The position numbers and the translations under genes were made by a program. Under the pieces are notes generated by a model that was not told where the DNA came from, did no database searches, and was given only the letters and a program-made list of their open reading frames with translations. DNA of 64,000 nt from an uncultured Dehalococcoidia bacterium (GTDB taxonomy: Bacteria; Chloroflexota; Dehalococcoidia; Lucifugimonadales; UBA3495), in contig CATOSP010000002.1 in assembly GCA_951812625.1 (NCBI GenBank), positions 1,342,880-1,406,879 of the forward strand. Direction: 5' to 3'. Below are positions 25,850 to 34,886 of this stretch, piece after piece (the stretch's first letter is position 1; every line of letters starts with the position of its first letter).

Positions 25850-27147
25850 CCCCAAAGGGCGTCCCCTCCAACACACAGGCTCGGATGCCTCTCCGAAACT
25901 ACCGGATACTGGACCTTTCCCGTATCTGGGCCGGACCATACTGCACCAAGCTGCTGGCGGACATGGGAGCGGAAGTTGTCAAGCTCGAATCTTTGAGCGT
26001 GTACGACTCCCATCGCGGCCCGGTCAACCCTGCTCCGGGGATAGCGGCCTACCCTGATTCCGACCCCGGAGAGCGACCCTGGAACCGCAACGGCTGGTTC
26101 AACTGCCTCCACATGAGCAAGTATGGCATCAGCCTGGAAATAACCGGCGAAGAGGGCAAGCGTGTCTTCGACCAGTTGGTCTCGGTCAGCGACGTTCTGG
26201 TGGAGAACTTCCGGCAGGGCAGCCTGGCCCGGTTGGGATACGACTATGAAACCCTGCGCCGCCTCCGCCCCGACCTGATTTACGTTTCCATGCCCGCTTT
26301 CGGCAACAATGGTCCCTGGCAAAAGTACGTGGCCTACGGGATAGGGCAGGAACAACTCTCGGGAATGGCGCACATGACCGGGTATCCCGACGAAGGGCCC
26401 ATGAAGTCGGGCATCAACCACGGCGACCCGATCACCGGGGCCCATGCAGCCGGTGTAGTGCTCGCGGCGTTGCGATGGCGGAGACGCACGGGCAAAGGGA
26501 TGTTCATCGACGTGTCCCAGCAGGAGTCGGCGGTGGCCCTGATCGGGGGCGAGGTGCTGGCATACCAGATAACGGGCGAGGAACCGAAGCGACAGGGCAA
26601 CCACTCGCCGCACTTTGCACCGCACAACGCCTACCAGTGCGCCGGTGACGACAGGTGGGTGACCATCTCCGTTGCCACGGACGCGCAGTGGCGCGCGCTG
26701 GCGGGGATTGCAGGTGGAACATCGCTGTCAGAAGACGCCAGGTTTGCAACCGCGGCGGGTCGCCTGGAAAACCAGGAGGAGTTGGACCAGCTCATTTCCC
26801 GTTGGACGGCCGGCAAGGATGCCTACGCGGTGAGTCACCAACTGCAACAAGCCGGAGTGCCGTCCAGCCCGGTAATGCACGGCCCAGACCTTCTCGAAGA
26901 CCCGCACTACAGGGACAGGGGCACGTTCGTCAGCGTCAACCACGAACAAGTGGGGCCGAAGATGTATCCCGGCACCCCGTTCAGGATGAGCGCGACGCAG
27001 GGAGAAGTACGGTGGGCGGCCCCGGCCCTTGGGCAACACAACCGACTGGTGTACGGAGACCTGCTGGGTTTGGACGACGAAGAGATTGACGGGCTGGAGG
27101 AACGGGGAGTTATAGGGACCAAACCCACCGGCTCCCGCATAATCTGA
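25846..27147 (+). CDS. class III (CaiB/BaiF) CoA-transferase, subunit B type, with catalytic Asp (pair 2)
   Basis: 433 residues from ATG 25846, overlapping the stop of the A gene (ATGA 25846-25849). Hallmarks: NYRILDLSRIWAGPYCTKLL, an insertion with GERPWNRNGW (about 76-84), NFRQGSLARLGY, TGKGMFIDVSQ, APHNAYQCAGDDRW. Catalytic Asp is Asp194 in DPITG. Its insertion and APH..Y.C.GDDRW motif match the B member of pair 1 (8537-9961), so the two loci were copied as pairs. Predicted to transfer CoA between acids, substrate unknown. An enoyl-CoA hydratase is 60 bp downstream on the same strand, suggesting a beta-oxidation-like route. Confidence 0.87.
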   Translation: MTPKGVPSNTQARMPLRNYRILDLSRIWAGPYCTKLLADMGAEVVKLESLSVYDSHRGPVNPAPGIAAYPDSDPGERPWNRNGWFNCLHMSKYGISLEITGEEGKRVFDQLVSVSDVLVENFRQGSLARLGYDYETLRRLRPDLIYVSMPAFGNNGPWQKYVAYGIGQEQLSGMAHMTGYPDEGPMKSGINHGDPITGAHAAGVVLAALRWRRRTGKGMFIDVSQQESAVALIGGEVLAYQITGEEPKRQGNHSPHFAPHNAYQCAGDDRWVTISVATDAQWRALAGIAGGTSLSEDARFATAAGRLENQEELDQLISRWTAGKDAYAVSHQLQQAGVPSSPVMHGPDLLEDPHYRDRGTFVSVNHEQVGPKMYPGTPFRMSATQGEVRWAAPALGQHNRLVYGDLLGLDDEEIDGLEERGVIGTKPTGSRII

Positions 27148-27207
27148 GCGTAATGTTGCGATTCTTGCACCCTGACACCTTGCACACCTACACATGGAGG
27201 ACCTGAT

Positions 27208-27972
27208 TTGACCGAGAAAGAAGTCATCTACGAAATCGAAGACGGCATCGCTTACATCACGATGAACCGTCCCGAAAAGCTGAACGCCATCAACCCTGAG
27301 ATGCGCCAGATGCTGTGGGACGCCTTCCAGGATGTGAACGACAACCCGGAGGTACGCTGCGCCATCGTTACCGGTAAGGGCAGGGCCTTCTCCACTGGAC
27401 ACGACCTCGTTGCCATGGCGGCTGCGAGAGCCAACGAAGGTCCCAGCACCGGCGATCTGTACGTGGTGCAGTCGAACATCTGGAAGCCGATCATCTCGGC
27501 AATCAACGGAATTTGCCTGGCGCAGGGCTGCGGTATCGCGTTGGGCAGCGATATCCGCATCGCCTCCTCTGAAGCCCAGTTCGGCTGGCCCCAGGCCAAG
27601 CGGGGCATCTCGTCGGTCAGCGGCCCGGCGCTCCTGTCCCAGGTGGTGCCGCGCAACATTGCGTTTGAGTTCCTCTTCACCGGCGACTTTGTCGATGCAC
27701 AGAAGGCCCTTGAGTTGATGCTGGTCAACTACGTGGTGCCGCCAGAGGAGGTGATGCCTCGCGCCCAGGAGATGGCCCGCAAGATAACCGCGAACGCCCC
27801 GCTGGCCCTGGCCGCCATCAAAGAGGCTTCGCTCAAGGGTGCCGAGATGAGCCTGGTGGAGCGGGTGGACTTCGCCCAGAAGAAGCGGGACGAAGTCCTG
27901 GCCACCGAGGATGCGCAAGAGGGTGTGGCGGCCTTCGCTGAGAAGCGTGCCCCGGTCTGGAAGGGGCGGTAA
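27208..27972 (+). CDS. enoyl-CoA hydratase/isomerase family protein
   Basis: 254 residues, normal crotonase length. Start codon TTG at 27208 with GGAGG about 8 nt upstream; there is no better ATG. Crotonase features: ITMNRPEKLNAINPEM, GKGRAFSTGHDL (oxyanion-hole loop), AINGICLAQGCGIALGSDIR (second loop) and QFGWPQAKRGI. It hydrates or isomerises acyl-CoA thioesters; follows the CoA-transferase pair 2 closely, so it may act on the CoA ester formed. Catalytic Glu residues are not obvious in the standard positions, so other crotonase reactions are possible. Confidence 0.88.
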   Translation: MTEKEVIYEIEDGIAYITMNRPEKLNAINPEMRQMLWDAFQDVNDNPEVRCAIVTGKGRAFSTGHDLVAMAAARANEGPSTGDLYVVQSNIWKPIISAINGICLAQGCGIALGSDIRIASSEAQFGWPQAKRGISSVSGPALLSQVVPRNIAFEFLFTGDFVDAQKALELMLVNYVVPPEEVMPRAQEMARKITANAPLALAAIKEASLKGAEMSLVERVDFAQKKRDEVLATEDAQEGVAAFAEKRAPVWKGR

Positions 27973-28061
27973 CCGGAATAGCCAGCCCACTAGAACCACG
28001 GCATCGGACACTTCCCCGAGTCCATGAACAGGATTGCTATCCGTCGCTGCAGGAGGAGAAG

Positions 28062-29171
28062 ATGGTTACGTTGACCTCGCCTGAGACCGTTTCCATGAGC
28101 GCTGCCGGGCTGGAGGAAGTTACCCGGTTGTTCCACCAACAGATATCCGATGGCGTACACCCGGGCGCGGGCCTGGCAGTGTACCGCTACGGGAAGCCGG
28201 TGCTGGATATCCACGGGGGAGTTGCCGACGCCAAGACCGGCCGCCCGGTGGACACTGAGACCATGTTCGTGCTCTTCTCGTCAACCAAGCCACTTGCGGC
28301 GGCCTGCCTATACATTCTTAAAGAACGGGGCCGACTGGAGTGGGACGACCCGGTGGCCAAACACTGGCCGGAATTCGCCGAAAACGGCAAGGATGCGGTC
28401 ACCGTGCGCCATATTCTCAGCCACCGGGGAGGCTTCCCGGACACGCCCGCCGACCTTCCCTGGACTGACTGGGCGGACTGGTCCAAGGTCACCCGAGCCA
28501 TGGAGCGGACAGTTCCCAAGTACGCCGCCGGAGAGGTGTTGGCCTATCACCCGATCAACTATGGGTGGGTGATCGCGGAGTTGGTCAGGCGCATTGACGG
28601 GCGCACCTTCGACAGGTTCCTGGCAGAGGAACTCGCCGCCCCGTTGAAAATGGACAGTGCTTTCGTGAACCTGCCGCCTGTTCACGACCGCCGGGTGTCA
28701 CGCATTCACGTGATGGAAGAGGGCGCGGATACCAATGGGTACGCCGTGGTCTTCGACAAGCCGGAAGTCCACCACACCATCACACCCGGGGCCAACGGGA
28801 TAGCGTCCGCAGGGAACCTGGCCCGCTTTTACGCCATGCTGGAACGCCACGGCTCGCTTGACGGGGCGCAAGTAGTGAAACCGGAGACAGTGGACGAGGC
28901 GGTCACGCTACAGGTGGAGGCCGTGGACCAGTCGCTAGGAGCATTCGCACGCAGGTCACTCGGACTTGCGCTGGGAGACAACCGGATGGGGGAGTCCTCG
29001 GGAGACCCCCTCCATACTTTCGGACACGGTGGCGCGGGTACTTCCATTGGGTGGGCCGACTTCGATTCAGGACTGGCGGTGGGGTACATCACCAACGGTT
29101 TCCGAGGTGGAGAGACCAATGTGGCCCGCCTTGCAGCGGTGTCGCAGGCCGTCCGGGACGCCTGCCGGTAG
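28062..29171 (+). CDS. serine hydrolase, class C beta-lactamase/EstB-like
   Basis: 369 residues. SxxK motif as SSTK in LFSSTKPLAAACLYILKE (Ser is nucleophile, Lys base), Tyr motif in YHPINYGWVIAEL, and FGHGGAGTS near the C-terminus in place of KTG (HGG). This family includes esterases, D-aminopeptidases and lactamase-like hydrolases. No signal peptide is visible, so a cytosolic esterase or hydrolase is likely. AGGAGGAGAAG just upstream of the ATG. Same strand as the CoA-ester genes before it and 31 bp upstream of recQ; linkage to either is uncertain. Confidence 0.85.
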   Translation: MVTLTSPETVSMSAAGLEEVTRLFHQQISDGVHPGAGLAVYRYGKPVLDIHGGVADAKTGRPVDTETMFVLFSSTKPLAAACLYILKERGRLEWDDPVAKHWPEFAENGKDAVTVRHILSHRGGFPDTPADLPWTDWADWSKVTRAMERTVPKYAAGEVLAYHPINYGWVIAELVRRIDGRTFDRFLAEELAAPLKMDSAFVNLPPVHDRRVSRIHVMEEGADTNGYAVVFDKPEVHHTITPGANGIASAGNLARFYAMLERHGSLDGAQVVKPETVDEAVTLQVEAVDQSLGAFARRSLGLALGDNRMGESSGDPLHTFGHGGAGTSIGWADFDSGLAVGYITNGFRGGETNVARLAAVSQAVRDACR

Positions 29172-29202
29172 GATCTTGCGCCCGGTGGTCTCATCCGCCT
29201 CG

Positions 29203-31443
29203 ATGCTCGACCTGCTGAAGAACCACTTCGGGTTCGACCAGTTCCTGCCTTTACAGGAGGAGATAATTTCCTCCGTCATGGGTGGGAACGACACCTTTGC
29301 CCTCATGCCGACAGGCGGGGGCAAGTCGCTGTGCTACCAACTGCCGGCCCTTGCGATGGGCGGACTCACCCTGGTGGTCTCGCCCCTGATCGCGCTGATG
29401 AAAGACCAGGTAGATGCGCTCAAGACCAACGGCATTGCGGCTGGTTTCATCAACAGTTCGCTGACCCAAGGCCAAATCTTCCGGGCGGAGCAGATGGTCC
29501 GGGAAGGCCGCATCAAGATTCTGTATGTGGCACCGGAGCGGGCCATTTTGCCCGAGTTTCGGGAATTTCTCGAATCACTGGACGTCCGCCTTCTGGCCAT
29601 AGACGAGGCCCATTGCGTTTCCCATTGGGGGCACGACTTCCGCCCCGCATACCGCGATTTGAAGACCCTGCGGGAAGTGACGTACGGCGCACCGGCCATT
29701 GCCCTAACCGCCACCGCTACGAAGCCGGTCCGAGAGGACATCCTTACCGAGTTGGGACTTCGACAATCCCAGGTCTTCATCTCAAGTTTCAACCGCCCCA
29801 ACCTGACCTACTCAGTCGAACCCAAGGAGAAATCCCTGGAACCGCTCCTGGACTTGCTTGGGAAGCACCAGGGCGAGTCGGCGATCATCTACTGCACCGC
29901 GCGCAAGTCCACAGAGGAGATGGCCCAGGCCCTTTCGCGGCATGGATTCAAGGCGGAAGCCTATCACGCGGGATTGGAGCCGGAGGCGCGGCGTGCCGTG
30001 CAGGACCGGTTCATCCGGGACGAAACTCCCATTGTGGCAGCCACCATCGCCTTTGGCATGGGCATTGACAAGCCGGACATCCGCCTGGTGGTCCACTACG
30101 ATATGCCCAAGAACCTGGAGGGCTACTACCAGGAGACCGGGAGGGCGGGCCGCGACGGAATGCCCAGCGAGTGCGTTCTGTTCTACTCCTACGCGGACAT
30201 GGCCAAGCAGGAGTATTTCCTGGGTAGGATGGAGGATGTTGAGGAGCGGGAACGCTCCCGGAAACGTCTGGCGCAGATGGTGGAGTTCTGCAACATTGGG
30301 ACCTGCCGCCGGAAGTATGTCCTTGAGTACCTGGGAGAGGACTGGCCTGAGCAGGACTGCGGCGGCTGCGATGTCTGCCTGGCACCCCAGGAAGAGTACG
30401 ACGCAACGGAGGTCGCGCAGAAGTTTCTATCAGCGGTAGTCCGCACCGGGGAAACCTTCGGTCCAGCTTACGTCATCCGTGTACTCCTGGGATCGGGAGA
30501 CAAGAGGATACGGGAATACGGACACGATCAACTCTCGGTGTTTGGCATTGTCCGTGACCACTCCCGCGAAGAATTGCATCATCTAGTTAGCGCGCTGACA
30601 TCCAAGGGGCTGCTGGCGAACCCCGGCGGCCAGTATCCAACGCTGCAGGTGACACCTGAAGGCCGAAGGTTCCTGCAATCGCGCGGCTCCCTGACCCTGA
30701 CCCGTGCCGTTCGGCGCCCCGAAACCGATGGCACAAGAACCGATTCCCGTCCCAGCCGCTCCGGGCGGCAGGACAGGGTGCGAACCGGGGCTCACGATCA
30801 CGAGTCTTATGATGAGGAGCTGTTCCGGGAGCTATCGGACTTGCGCAAACGGACCGCAGACCAACAGGGTGTGCCGGCCTTCGTAATATTCGGGGACAGG
30901 TCGCTGCGCGATATGGCGGCCAAAAGTCCCGTGACCCGGGACGAATTTGCCCAGATATACGGGGTGGGAGAGGCAAAGATTCGGGAACTCAGCGGCCCCT
31001 TCATCGGGGTCATTCGGGCTTACGTTGACCGGAGGGGCACATCACGGGCTGGAGCTCCGCGTGAGCGCATTGCCAAGGCAGACCGTCCGATAGGAGAGAA
31101 ACGCTCCAGAACCGCAGGCGAATCATTCCGTGAGACGGGCAGGTTGATTTCGGCTGGGGCATCCGTGGCAGAGGTCGCACACCTGCGCGGCCTGATGGAG
31201 ACCACTATCGTGGGGCACCTGGAGCACCTAGTGCGCGAGGGCGAGGAGGTTGAGTTCGATCACCTGCTGCCCACCGGACAACGGCTGGATGCGATCAACG
31301 ACGCCTTCGAGGTGATGGGCCACCAACTGCTCCGACCAGTCTTCGACGAACTTGGCGGTTCCTGCTCATACCAGGAACTCAGGCTGGCGCGGCTCAACAA
31401 GCTACGAAACCGGTCTGTTCCGACACCTTCAACCAGCCAGTAG
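29203..31443 (+). CDS. recQ: ATP-dependent DNA helicase RecQ
   Basis: 746 residues from ATG 29203; the frame extends upstream over the serine hydrolase gene without similarity. SF2 helicase: Walker A PTGGGKSLCYQ (about 36-46), DEAH 134-137 with CVSHWGHDFRPAY, motif VI GRAGRDG. The RQC zinc cysteines lie near 363-392 (CNIGTCRRKY, CGGCDVC). HRDC domain about 530-600 with QGVPAFVIFGDRSLRDMA; the C-terminus carries an added helix-turn-helix-like region (AGASVAEVAHLRGLMETTIV) found in many RecQ proteins. 3'-5' helicase for recombination and repair. Convergent with khpB. Secure call. Confidence 0.94.
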   Translation: MLDLLKNHFGFDQFLPLQEEIISSVMGGNDTFALMPTGGGKSLCYQLPALAMGGLTLVVSPLIALMKDQVDALKTNGIAAGFINSSLTQGQIFRAEQMVREGRIKILYVAPERAILPEFREFLESLDVRLLAIDEAHCVSHWGHDFRPAYRDLKTLREVTYGAPAIALTATATKPVREDILTELGLRQSQVFISSFNRPNLTYSVEPKEKSLEPLLDLLGKHQGESAIIYCTARKSTEEMAQALSRHGFKAEAYHAGLEPEARRAVQDRFIRDETPIVAATIAFGMGIDKPDIRLVVHYDMPKNLEGYYQETGRAGRDGMPSECVLFYSYADMAKQEYFLGRMEDVEERERSRKRLAQMVEFCNIGTCRRKYVLEYLGEDWPEQDCGGCDVCLAPQEEYDATEVAQKFLSAVVRTGETFGPAYVIRVLLGSGDKRIREYGHDQLSVFGIVRDHSREELHHLVSALTSKGLLANPGGQYPTLQVTPEGRRFLQSRGSLTLTRAVRRPETDGTRTDSRPSRSGRQDRVRTGAHDHESYDEELFRELSDLRKRTADQQGVPAFVIFGDRSLRDMAAKSPVTRDEFAQIYGVGEAKIRELSGPFIGVIRAYVDRRGTSRAGAPRERIAKADRPIGEKRSRTAGESFRETGRLISAGASVAEVAHLRGLMETTIVGHLEHLVREGEEVEFDHLLPTGQRLDAINDAFEVMGHQLLRPVFDELGGSCSYQELRLARLNKLRNRSVPTPSTSQ

Positions 31444-31558
31444 CCTCCGCCAGCGGCTGGATGACCGGAGACGCCGCTATGCACCGAGGTCCCAATAGTA
31501 AACGGGGTAGCACCTACCGGAGGGGCCCGGCGCCACTCCCCTCAACCATCGTTCCCGG

Positions 31559-32200
31559 TCATGAGGCCTTGGGCATGATGGTGACCTTGCGGTTGTCCCT
31601 CTCGCCCGAGCTTTCCGTTGTGACCCGGGGATTGTCGGCCAATGCCGTGTGGACGACTCGCCGGTCTGCGGGCGGCATGGGCTCCAGGGTAACGCTGCGG
31701 TTGGTCTCCACTACCCTGGCGGCAACTTTAGAGGCCATATCTCGCAGAGAAGACTCCCTCCTCTGCCGGTAGTGCTCGACGTCCAGCATCACCCGGACGT
31801 TCTCACCCATTCTCTGCCGCACTATGAGGTTTACGAGGAACTGGAGTGCCTGCAAGGTCTGGCCACGCCGTCCGATTAGCAGCCCCGAGTCCTCGCCGGC
31901 AAGGTCAATTATAGGACCACCCACGTCGGGGTCGTCGGCGGACCTAAGGGTCCGGCTCACGTTGACGTTGGCCGCCTGGAGGATGTTGCTAAGGGTCTCG
32001 ACAGCGATGGATGCGGCGGTGTCACCCTGGGCAATCTTGGTTACCCTCACCCTTGCGAGTTCGGCCCCAATGCCCAGGAACCCGGCCTTGCCCCTACTTA
32101 GTATTTCTACCTCGGCCTCGTCTCGGTCGACGTCTAGCTCCTTGAGGGCGAGTTCTATTGCTTCTTCGACGGTACGGGCGGTCATCACGCGAACTTCCAT
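31559..32200 (-). CDS. khpB: RNA-binding protein KhpB/Jag (Jag-N, KH, R3H)
   Basis: 213 residues from ATG 32200, preceded by GGGAGA; ATG 32230 is an alternative and the frame in the YidC gene overlaps by 107 bp. Jag-N domain (TARTVEEAIELALKELDVDR, then RGKAGFLGIGAELARV), KH domain (about 80-150) with GLLIGRRGQTLQALQFLVNL whose GRRG is the RNA-binding GxxG loop, and R3H-like end (NRSVTLEPMPPADRRVVHTAL). A global small-RNA/RNA chaperone role is known in Firmicutes. Last gene of the rpmH-to-khpB cluster, and convergent with recQ. Confidence 0.9.
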   Translation of the reverse strand: MEVRVMTARTVEEAIELALKELDVDRDEAEVEILSRGKAGFLGIGAELARVRVTKIAQGDTAASIAVETLSNILQAANVNVSRTLRSADDPDVGGPIIDLAGEDSGLLIGRRGQTLQALQFLVNLIVRQRMGENVRVMLDVEHYRQRRESSLRDMASKVAARVVETNRSVTLEPMPPADRRVVHTALADNPRVTTESSGERDNRKVTIMPKAS

Positions 32201-33026
32201 TGTCTCCCATCTCCTCTCCGGGACCCTCATCCGCTGCGGAACCCGCAGGTTCTGGAGGAGGCGCCGGGGCTTGAGCAGCCCTGGGTAGCAGCGGGAACAG
32301 CGGGCCCCATCCGGTTACGAAATACTGTATCGCTATGCCGATGACGTTAGAGACTATCCAGTAGAGCGCCAGGCCACTTGGGAACTGCAGGGAAAAGAAC
32401 GCGATCATCAACGGCATCATCCAGAGCATCATCGTCTGGTTGGACTGTTGCCGCGGGTCGGTCGTCGGGGTCATGGTCATCTTCTGCTGGACCCACGTCG
32501 ATACGAACACCAGCGCCGGAATGACGACGGTCAATGGGTCTGGCTGGCCGAGGTCCAGCCAGAGGAACTCCGCATTCAGCGGCGCGGCCGAGTGGATGTT
32601 GACCACTGGTATCCAGCTATACAGCTTGTCGGAAAGCCCCACAAGGTCGTCGGGCTTGGAGAACACTGTCTGGATCAACACCCGGAACAGCCCGATCAGG
32701 ATGGGCATCTGCACAACCAGCGGGCCCAGGCAGCCGATGGGGTTGACACCAGCTTCCCGGTACATGCGCATGGTTTCCTGCGACACTCGCGCCCGGTCGT
32801 TGCGGTAGCGCTGCTGGAGTTCCTGCATCCTCGGCTGGAGAGTACTCATGGTCCGCATCTGGCGGACCTGCTTCAGTGTCAGAGGGAGAGTAACTACCCG
32901 GACCAGGGCGGTGAGCAGGATGATGGCGATGCCCATCTGGCTGAAACTGATGACGTACAACACCATCAACGTGTTGAGCATCGGCCGGATGATTGCTTCG
33001 TTCCAGATTACCGTGAGGGCTTCCAA
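32094..33026 (-). CDS. yidC: membrane protein insertase YidC/Oxa1
   Basis: 310 residues. Oxa1-type insertase with the charged residue in the first helix, Arg43 in LTALVRVVTLPLTLKQVRQM, and the loop SQETMRMYREAGVNP. Five hydrophobic helices: about 25-45, 98-120, 165-185, 205-225 and 228-245. A long C-terminal tail ends in arginine-rich DDRPYRRRSNRTRPQGARRR; its last 107 bp are also read in another frame as the start of khpB. No large periplasmic domain, as in Gram-positive-type YidC. Six bases separate it from the PQQ lipoprotein gene upstream. It inserts membrane proteins with or without Sec. Confidence 0.92.
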   Translation of the reverse strand: MEALTVIWNEAIIRPMLNTLMVLYVISFSQMGIAIILLTALVRVVTLPLTLKQVRQMRTMSTLQPRMQELQQRYRNDRARVSQETMRMYREAGVNPIGCLGPLVVQMPILIGLFRVLIQTVFSKPDDLVGLSDKLYSWIPVVNIHSAAPLNAEFLWLDLGQPDPLTVVIPALVFVSTWVQQKMTMTPTTDPRQQSNQTMMLWMMPLMIAFFSLQFPSGLALYWIVSNVIGIAIQYFVTGWGPLFPLLPRAAQAPAPPPEPAGSAADEGPGEEMGDNGSSRDDRPYRRRSNRTRPQGARRRPRRGRGRNTK

Positions 33027-33032
33027 AAGGTC

Positions 33033-34097
33033 TTACTCCCCGGCCGTTTCGCACTGGACGTCGCCGTGCCGCGTGTCCAAGCACCAATGAGTGCGGACGG
33101 ACGCCTGCCCAGCCTGGTTGGTCCGGACCTCTATTCGGGTCACAGTGCTGTCCTGTGAGCCGACGAATACGGAATTGCCCACCGCAAACAGAGGGGCCGT
33201 TACCTCTGCATCGCCGTGGATGTTGGTGAAGGCGATCTCCCTCTGGCCCTCAGCCACAGAAACGTCCGTGTCGAGCAGGCTGACCTTCCCGTCCTTGCTT
33301 GCGACCATCAATCCCTGTGAGACCAAAACCGGGCGGGAGACGATGGGAGAACCCAAATCATGCTTCCACAGCACATTCCCGTCCCGGTCGATTGCGTATA
33401 CGTTGCCGTCCATCGAGGGCGCGAAGATAGATGATCCGTCGGTAACAGGCCCGGCCCAGAACCAATTATCCCCGGTCACCGTCCACAACTGGCGTCCTGA
33501 ATTCGACTCGAGGGCATACAGTTTTTTGTCGAATGATCCAACAATGATCTGGTTGCGGAAGAACAGGGGACGCCCCACGACCACTCCTCCCGTGGGTGTG
33601 GCCCATTTCTGGTTTCCGTTATCCAGAGAGACTGCGTATACATGCTTGTCGTGGGAGCCGAAGTAGACAGTCTGGTCACGGACTAGAGGTGTGGACCAAA
33701 CCTCACCGCCTGTGGGGTTCGCGAGCTTCCACTTTTCGTCGCCCGTGACAGCGTCGAAGGCGTAGACGTTTCCGTCTTCCGATCCCACTACCACTACGCT
33801 ACCGTCGCTGTCCAGAGCAGGTCCGGACACCAGAGAAGGCTGGGGGACGCCAGAGCCGATGCGGACCCTCCATCCGGCGTCGTCTTCGAATTCGCCGGTC
33901 AACCGGTCCAAAGCGTACAGGTAGCCGTCCACGCCGCTGACGTAGACACGGTCTTCACCTATGACAGGAGACCCGAAAGAACCCTCAAGTCCTTGGGGCC
34001 CTTTGGAGGTAAACCCACCACACCCGGCAACGAATACGGCCAGCAATATAAACGCGGCAACCAGAGCTGGCCGCACCTGGCTAGTTGACACGATCAT
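33033..34097 (-). CDS. PQQ-binding-like beta-propeller lipoprotein (BamB-like)
   Basis: 354 residues from ATG 34097, which overlaps the upstream stop (ATGA at 34094-34097). Signal and lipobox: LVAAFILLAVFVAGCGG with Cys26. The rest is repeats of the PQQ type: GLDG-like blades such as GSPVIGEDRVYVSGVDGYLY, DGNVYAFDAVTGDEKWKL, SHDKHVYAVSLDNG and DKKLYALESNSGRQLW. Structure resembles BamB/YfgL but without proof of BAM partners; Chloroflexota mostly lack typical outer membranes. Positioned between yidD-proximal lipoprotein and yidC, so may be tied to envelope assembly or quality control. Confidence 0.8.
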   Translation of the reverse strand: MIVSTSQVRPALVAAFILLAVFVAGCGGFTSKGPQGLEGSFGSPVIGEDRVYVSGVDGYLYALDRLTGEFEDDAGWRVRIGSGVPQPSLVSGPALDSDGSVVVVGSEDGNVYAFDAVTGDEKWKLANPTGGEVWSTPLVRDQTVYFGSHDKHVYAVSLDNGNQKWATPTGGVVVGRPLFFRNQIIVGSFDKKLYALESNSGRQLWTVTGDNWFWAGPVTDGSSIFAPSMDGNVYAIDRDGNVLWKHDLGSPIVSRPVLVSQGLMVASKDGKVSLLDTDVSVAEGQREIAFTNIHGDAEVTAPLFAVGNSVFVGSQDSTVTRIEVRTNQAGQASVRTHWCLDTRHGDVQCETAGE

Positions 34098-34645
34098 TGC
34101 TCCGGGTCCAGGGGGGAAGAAGTCCATTCCACCGAAGGGAGACCTGACCCGTCGTCCCGCAGTGATTTCACAGTACCCTGCTTGGTGCCGATGTATATGG
34201 CGACATCCCCCGCCAGCAACATGATCTCAGACCCGTCCGCGTGGGCCCTGGGCGTGGTCCCGTTAATGCCCCGCGCCACGCCGAGTTCGCGGAAGGAGAT
34301 AGAGGTTACCTCCATAAGTTCTCCACCTATCTCCAGGACGTGGCCAACCACGAAGGGGTTGGGGTCAGTGACGGAGAGGAGGTTGTCCTCGGGGCTAAAC
34401 GTGGTCCCTTCGCTGATCAGGCTGCCAGTTGCCTGGGGGATAGGGGCCGCGGCCACGGGAGACCATCCGGTGCTGGCTTGGGAAAGGTCGCCTGGAGTGC
34501 AACCCAGCAACAGCAGACCAACCGCCAGCCAAACGAGGCTAATCCAGCCCGGCAACAGCCGCCTCTGCACCTGAGAGGCGGGCCTGCCTACCGGCTGGCT
34601 TGTCGAGTTAATCGAGACCGGTCCATTGGTGGGAATACGGAACAA
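34094..34645 (-). CDS. putative lipoprotein of unknown function
   Basis: 183 residues with a probable lipoprotein signal: basic RRLLPGW, hydrophobic 34-47 and lipobox LLGC with Cys49, preceded by an N-terminal extension of about 25 residues whose start is uncertain. Mature part is about 135 residues with beta-rich pattern: DPNPFVVGHVLEIGGELMEV and DVAIYIGTKQGTVKSL. No known family. Overlaps the PQQ lipoprotein start (ATGA), and yidD lies 31 bp upstream, so it is co-transcribed with envelope genes. A partner role in envelope assembly is conjecture. Confidence 0.6.
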   Translation of the reverse strand: MFRIPTNGPVSINSTSQPVGRPASQVQRRLLPGWISLVWLAVGLLLLGCTPGDLSQASTGWSPVAAAPIPQATGSLISEGTTFSPEDNLLSVTDPNPFVVGHVLEIGGELMEVTSISFRELGVARGINGTTPRAHADGSEIMLLAGDVAIYIGTKQGTVKSLRDDGSGLPSVEWTSSPLDPEQ

Positions 34646-34676
34646 GATAATCAGGAGGAATACAATGATGATAAGG

Positions 34677-34886
34677 TCATGTTACGGGATCGTATCCTTG
34701 TCCACCCCAAGGGTGGCAGCGGGCCAGGCGTTTAACACCCATCCAGACTCCCTTCATGGCGCCATATTGCTCCACGGCCTGCTGGGAGTATCGAGAACAA
34801 CTGGGGGTGTAGCGGCAGGATGAAGGAATAAAGGGGGATAGTCCAGCCTGGTACAAAGAAATCGACAAGAGAATGGCGCGCTTCAT
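34677..34886 (-). CDS. yidD: membrane protein insertion efficiency factor YidD
   Basis: 69 residues from ATG 34886; a longer frame upstream overlaps rnpA and is spurious. Family motifs are LYQAGLSPFIPSSCRYTPSC and CHPWGGQGYDPV with conserved cysteines. Overlaps the rnpA stop by ATGA (34883-34886). Small basic membrane-associated factor known to help YidC-dependent insertion; its position between rnpA and the YidC region is the classic order. Confidence 0.92.
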   Translation of the reverse strand: MKRAILLSISLYQAGLSPFIPSSCRYTPSCSRYSQQAVEQYGAMKGVWMGVKRLARCHPWGGQGYDPVT

